NCBI RefSeq assembly: GCF_030272615.1
Contig: NC_081410.1
Location: 114,391,933-114,455,932 of the forward strand
Source of the DNA: Cryptomeria japonica
Lineage: Eukaryota > Streptophyta > Pinopsida > Cupressales > Cupressaceae
Length of the DNA stretch: 64,000 nt
Direction: 5' to 3'
In this document: in pieces, positions 59,296-64,000 of the stretch
Layout: each line of letters opens with the position of its first letter
Numbering within the stretch: position 1 is the first letter of the stretch
The notes under the pieces: generated by a model
The model's database searches: none
Told to the model about the DNA's origin: nothing
The model's input: only the letters and a program-made list of their open reading frames with translations
Made by a program: the position numbers and the translations under genes

Positions 59296-59312
59296 TCTCA
59301 AAGAGGGGCAAA
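59296..59312 (+). other. E3 polypurine tract
   Basis: TCTCAAAGAGGGGCAAA directly before the 3' LTR. Confidence 0.9.
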
Positions 59313-60717
59313 TGTAGTCACATAAATCTGTCCATTTTAATTAAATGAATATTTGCTATTTATTTGATTAAAAATCCACTAGCCATCAGTTAATTAAATT
59401 AATATTTAATTAATTCATCTTCAAACATTCTTCTATTATTTAAATAAATTATTCAATTTATTTTAATTAATTCATTAAACCAAACTCACGATCAATTAAA
59501 TGAATAAATCCTATTTATTCAATTTAATCCCCTTTCCTCTTTTAAATAAATTAAATAAAATATTTATTTAAATCATTTATACCCCCACTTGCATTTTCTT
59601 ACAAATGCAACTTGCACACATTTATTGAAATAAATGAATTTTATTTTAATAAAAATCCTATTTTCCCTCACCCACCAAATCCACTTGCATTCCTAAACCC
59701 CCTTCTAGATTCTTCTAACCCCTTCCTAATTAGCCTAATCCATCCCCTAATTATTGTCACATTCCTAAGCAACTTTAAGTCATTTCTCAAAGACTCCAAA
59801 GTTTTTGAAAAGCATTAAATGCTTTATGTGTTCAACAATTTAACCTCCAAAGTCTTCCAAAACCACTAATGGCTCTTACATGACCATTAATGGCTCTTAC
59901 ATAACCATTTATGGTTATTTCAACTTGCACTCATGTGTCTCCTCAAGCATTTATTGCTTTGACCATGTTTATCCCTTTTGCCTTTGCACAAGAGTTTATC
60001 CATTGGATAAAAGCTTTATTCTTTGAATAAAGAGTTTATTCACTCAACCTAACCTTGATCTTAACTCCTAAGGTCATGTCAAGCATTTAATGTTTATTCC
60101 CTCTCCTCTCAACCTATCTCACATTGACACTTGTCATCCTGGGATTGGGTTGAAAGCCCTCACATGGATCTCAAATCATTCAATCCTGACCCTTGTTGAG
60201 ATTACTCAATCTCAACCATCCATTGCTCCATTTTTCCTATAAATAGAGCTCATTTCTTCATAATCCAGATCCTGAAAACTTGTATGCATTTAAGCTCTAG
60301 GCATTTTAAGAGAGCATTTTAGCATAATCAACTAATATCTTGTCATTTTGGATCAAATAAATCATTTTAGTATCAATAGTATAGTATTAGTTTTTTATTC
60401 ATATTTAGAGCAAATACTTCAATCTCAAACCTCCATAAGCATCCATAGTGCAAAAAGCTGCTGAGAGCTACACTATTTTGGAACTTGGAGAGGAGAGGAA
60501 CAAAGGAGAAGAAACCAAGAGCATGTTAGGAGGCATTTGGAGATGCCTCATCATATTTACCTTCTTAGTTAGATATTTTGTCATGCTTTTGATATCTCTT
60601 TTGATATGCTTATGTAGGAAAGTATTTTGTTTGTGATTTCTGACACTAACAGTTTGACTTTTCTTCTTGTTTGTGTTTTGTTATCATTGACTAACCTTCC
60701 CTTTTTGCAAAACATCA
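59313..60717 (+). repeat. E3 3' LTR
   Basis: 1405 bp, TGTAGTCACA to AACATCA, TATAAATAG at 60238-60246, with AT-rich palindromes at 59338-59580. Right flank AGTTA; the left duplication is lost with the truncated 5' LTR. Confidence 0.93.
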
Positions 60718-61900
60718 AGTTAAATAGATCTATGATGCATTATGATAAATGGAAGTAAGAATATGAACTTACGTAACTTGTATTATTAAGCATTAGGTTG
60801 TGGTGTAGTAATAGGGACTATGTGTTTGTTCCATGTACTCTTATGTATTAGGTCTTGATGACGTAGAAACTATGATCTTGCAATAAGATGATGCATTACT
60901 ATTTGGTTTATGTTGCAGAAATGATCATTATGTTGGGAATGAGATCCTATCTTGAATTAGGGGATTTAAATATTAATTATGTTTATTCTTGTAGTATCAT
61001 GTGACTCTTGAATGTTTTTAGTAGCATGGTATCCTATTTGGAAATAAATAAGTGCTTGCTATTATAATCTTGCATATGAATATGGTTAGCATTCTTGAAG
61101 AATTGTGTGATGATTGTGCTTAAGGAGATCATCTAGTTCCATGTGTAGGAGAAGGATAAATACATTTAGATTCATAATGCGTTAAGTGATTAATGAATCA
61201 AGATGACTAGTTGATATGATATTCTAGATGGATAAGTGATATGTTAGAATTATGTCAAGTACTGATATTAAGATACCCTGGGGACTGGATGTGTTTGCAA
61301 GAGTATATTTGGAGAACATGTTGATGTTTTAGAAGAATTAATCTGCTTCGTAATTTAGTTTTATGGTCATTGGTTATGTACATGTTGTTTCATGTGATCT
61401 TGCAAATAGTTAATGTTGCATTGATGTAAGTTAATGATAACATAGAAGTAATGGATGTTTTAAAAAAAAATTATCTCCATTTGCTAGTAGATTCTAGATT
61501 ATTTCTCTAGCATATTTTGGCAGGCATTACATAAGGCAATTTATAGATGAGTCATGCCACACCTTGCAGGTTTATATCTTCTTATATGCCTCCTCGCATC
61601 ATCATGTTTACTGAGGCATGTGTACAAATTATTGATGTAAGCGTCCACGCCAAATATTTTCCATAAATATCCTCAATCTTTTCACATATCTAATTACGGA
61701 TGGTATTAAATACATGTCTTTCCATTTCCAATATGAGTGCCTTGCTTGTCTCGTCATCCCAGGAAAAAACTACCAAATTAATTGCATAATATCCTTCCAT
61801 AAGCTGCCTATTCCTTGTCCCTCAAATCATGTTATATATGTCTTGAGGGATGATGTAATCCTCTCCAGGAAATGGTAATGAGACATTTGTTCAATCATCA
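60718..61900. other. AT-rich flank without a recognised gene
   Basis: No ORF, LTR or RNA gene recognised. An A-run lies at 61460-61468. The right part (61500-61900) may belong to the 3' region of the following LINE. Confidence 0.5.
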
Positions 61901-64000
61901 TCATGCTCGCTATCCTCTAAGCCAAGTGTACTACCTTCCCCATTATCATATTTGATTATTCTTTATGGGATGGGTAACCCACCCCTTTACTTAGGATGGT
62001 ATTTCATCGGTCATGATTCCAAATCATTGCCCTGTCTAACCCTGTGTCACCATATTGTAGTGTGTTTTTCTAGGTCCTCATTAGCTGCTAATTTGGCCAA
62101 ACCATTTGCCATGCCATTACCCTCCCTATAGACTTGTTATTTTGAACTCATCAAATTTTGCCAGTGCCTCTTGAATTGGTCTAAGCCAATGTGCTAATTT
62201 CTAGTTGGGTATGCAATTTTGCCTTATTGCATTTATTGTGATTAGTGAGTCCCCCTCTAAATGTACCCAACTAGCTTTTAAATCCAACCCGAGCTACAAC
62301 CCCATCAACGCCACTCTAAATTCAACAACATTATTGGTTTTTATTCCAATGAATTTTAACTTTTTTACAAGAATTTTTCCATCTTGATCTTGCACAATGT
62401 ATCTAATCCCACTTGGCCCCAAATTACCCTTTGATGCTTCATCAAAGTTGATTTTAATCCATCCAGCCTCTAGTGCAGTCCATTGAGCTCCCTCCCTCCG
62501 GTTAGGTTGTTTGTCATTCTGGACCCCCGTCATAGGGCTAAATTTGAGATTATAGAAAACCTTCATCATCCTATCATCCTAGTTGGTGAAGATGTTTCAC
62601 TTTAATGTCTTGTTATTAATTGCATTATTGACCAATTTTGTTGCATGTTCCTCAATTTTCCTACATAGGGCATCATTTTGCATCGTCTTTCCTTGAAATA
62701 TTCTTTGGTTCCACGATTCCCAAATAATTGTTGATGGGAGTATACTTTATAGACTTCTAAATAGGGCCTTCCTCATACTAATTAGCCACGAGATGAACTA
62801 GTCCCCTAAATCATTTGGTAACAAGCATTGCAAGTTTAACTTTCCATTAAAAAATTCCAACATTCTTTTTCATATGGACAATTGAGGATATGATTTTCAA
62901 TTTTGTTGTGATCTTGGCATATGACACATCTTCTAGCTCCTTGGATGCCCAATTTTTGTAGTTGGTCCTCTGTTAGTATTCTCTTCTAAATTGCTAACCA
63001 AACAAATACTCCAGCCTTCGATAAGCAATGTTTACTCCATATTAGTTTGTTGGACCAATCCTTTTTGGCCATTGTTGCTTCCTTGATCTTGTATCCCATT
63101 TTAACTTAATAGACGCCAGTGTTAGACCCACAAAACCAAATGGTGTCCTTCTCATTTGATGGCGAAAACTGCCTATTTTTCACAATGTCACTTAGGGCCT
63201 CTTTTTGATCATCTGGAGCATTGACATATTGAAATGATCACCACTCCGACAACTTTGTTTCATTTTTCTCTATTATCCTCCCATAGTTGTAGATCTTCTT
63301 TCCCCAAAGTCTACTAGTTTTTGTTCTAATTCTCTCCAAATTGGGGTGACATGCAATCAACAACTCCCCTATCTAGGAGTTCATCCAGAAGGAAGCCCAA
63401 AACCCATTTCTAACTTCCCAAATGACATGGTGTGATATTATATCTCTACATTCCAAGATGTAGTTCTAGATGGCCCAAGCTGGGGGGGGTCTTTTATTGT
63501 TAGGATTTTGATTCGTTCATTTGAGTCAAAGTACTTCCTTCTCAAAATTTTGACCCATTTTTACTATTGTTTGCACTTATATTCCACACCAACTTTGCCC
63601 CCATGGCAAGATTCATTAATGCCAGTTGTATGAGGCTAGTGCCCCGAGTCTCCTTCAGGGGGCACACTTTATCCCATGCAATGAGTGGAAATTTATTCTG
63701 TTCATTTGGTCTACTCCAAAAGAATTTCCTCATGATTTAATTTAGATTGACCTCTATCACTTATGGTAGTTTCAGGCAAGACAAAGTAAATCGCAATGGC
63801 TGACAGGACAACTCTAAGCATCAGAAACTTTAATAGTTGAGATCAACCATTTTCCTTTCCATGTTTCCATTTTGCTTTTATAGCTATTTATTAAACCCTC
63901 CCAATAGTACTTCTTATTTACTCCTACAAACAACGTGATGTTCCCAAAATCCTTCTCAAGAAGGAAGAAACATGTGGTTTTAGTATTCTAGCAATATCTC
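61901..64000 (-). pseudogene. LINE ORF2 remnant: RT end, zinc-binding region, RNase H
   Basis: 63542-63733 encodes the RT end (MRKFFWSRPNEQNKFPLIAWDK cut short here, then LALMNLAMGAKLVW). About 62850-63110 is a decayed zf-RVT region. 62294-62569 encodes the start of RNase H (WIKINFDEASKGNLGPSGI and NNVVEFRVALMGL), continued by HLEGDSLITINAI near 62250. DEAS stands for the usual DGAS. Frames change several times. It runs off the right edge; the RT core would lie beyond 64000. Same type as, but a different copy from, the LINE at 18289-23186. Confidence 0.83.

Larger units (their letters stand above)
42900..60717 (+). mobile_element. E3: family 2 Ty3/gypsy element, 5' LTR truncated
   Basis: About 17.8 kb: partial 5' LTR, primer-binding site, leader with motif array, gag, protease, G-patch-like linker, RT, RNase H, second RNase H, integrase, antisense PMD gene, polypurine tract and complete 3' LTR. 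By eye the 720-bp LTR overlap differs at roughly 20 sites (about 2.8%). About 20 stops interrupt gag-pol. It is a close relative of M and a distant one of E1/E2. Confidence 0.93.

Overview
The window is repeat DNA from a plant nuclear genome. I see no intact host gene, rRNA, tRNA or CRISPR array. The large, old, AT-rich Ty3/gypsy elements nested in one another and in L1-type LINEs suggest a large plant genome, probably a gymnosperm; that last step is inference. All calls were made by reading sequence, and copies were compared only within the window.

Layout: (1) 1-941 and 17310-17860 are two halves of one LINE ORF1-like DUF4283/zinc-knuckle sequence, split by a Ty3/gypsy element (E1, 947-17304, minus strand) with a perfect 5-bp target duplication. 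(2) 18289-23186 is a 5'-truncated LINE (RT, zinc-binding region, RNase H; minus strand). (3) 23187-27577 is AT-rich DNA without a recognisable gene. (4) 27578-32078 is the 5' part of a second element of E1's family (E2, plus strand): LTR, leader and most of gag. (5) 32079-42902 is the 3' part of an element of a second family (M, minus strand), which landed in E2 gag and itself carries a solo LTR (33565-35277). (6) 42900-60717 is another second-family element (E3, plus strand) that lost the start of its 5' LTR at a deletion joint with M. (7) 60718-64000 is AT-rich flank followed by another decayed LINE on the minus strand.

The elements are of the Tat/Ogre-like type: gag with a CX2HX3GHX4C knuckle, protease, a G-patch-like segment, RT, RT-linked RNase H, a second RNase H and a DD35E integrase. 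All three copies that keep their 3' end (E1, M, E3) also carry, between pol and the 3' LTR and on the opposite strand, a plant mobile domain (PMD, MAIN/MAIL-like) gene. Comparing copies shows that this antisense gene has a short first exon with a conserved peptide, a phase-0 intron with GT-AG borders, and a TATA-like box about 100 bp before its ATG.

The most interesting pattern is a two-ended array of a short motif. Family 1 (E1, E2) uses GCGTCTGTG-like units and family 2 (M, E3) uses AGCGCTATTG-like units. In both, the array lies just after the primer-binding site in the gag leader and again inside the PMD intron, each time in the same orientation relative to the gene it precedes. Family-specific motif arrays paired with an element-encoded accessory protein resemble the anti-silencing arrangement known from VANDAL DNA transposons. 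That functional reading is a hypothesis. The PMD frames are broken only by TAG and TGA, as expected from C-to-T decay of methylated CAG and CGA codons.
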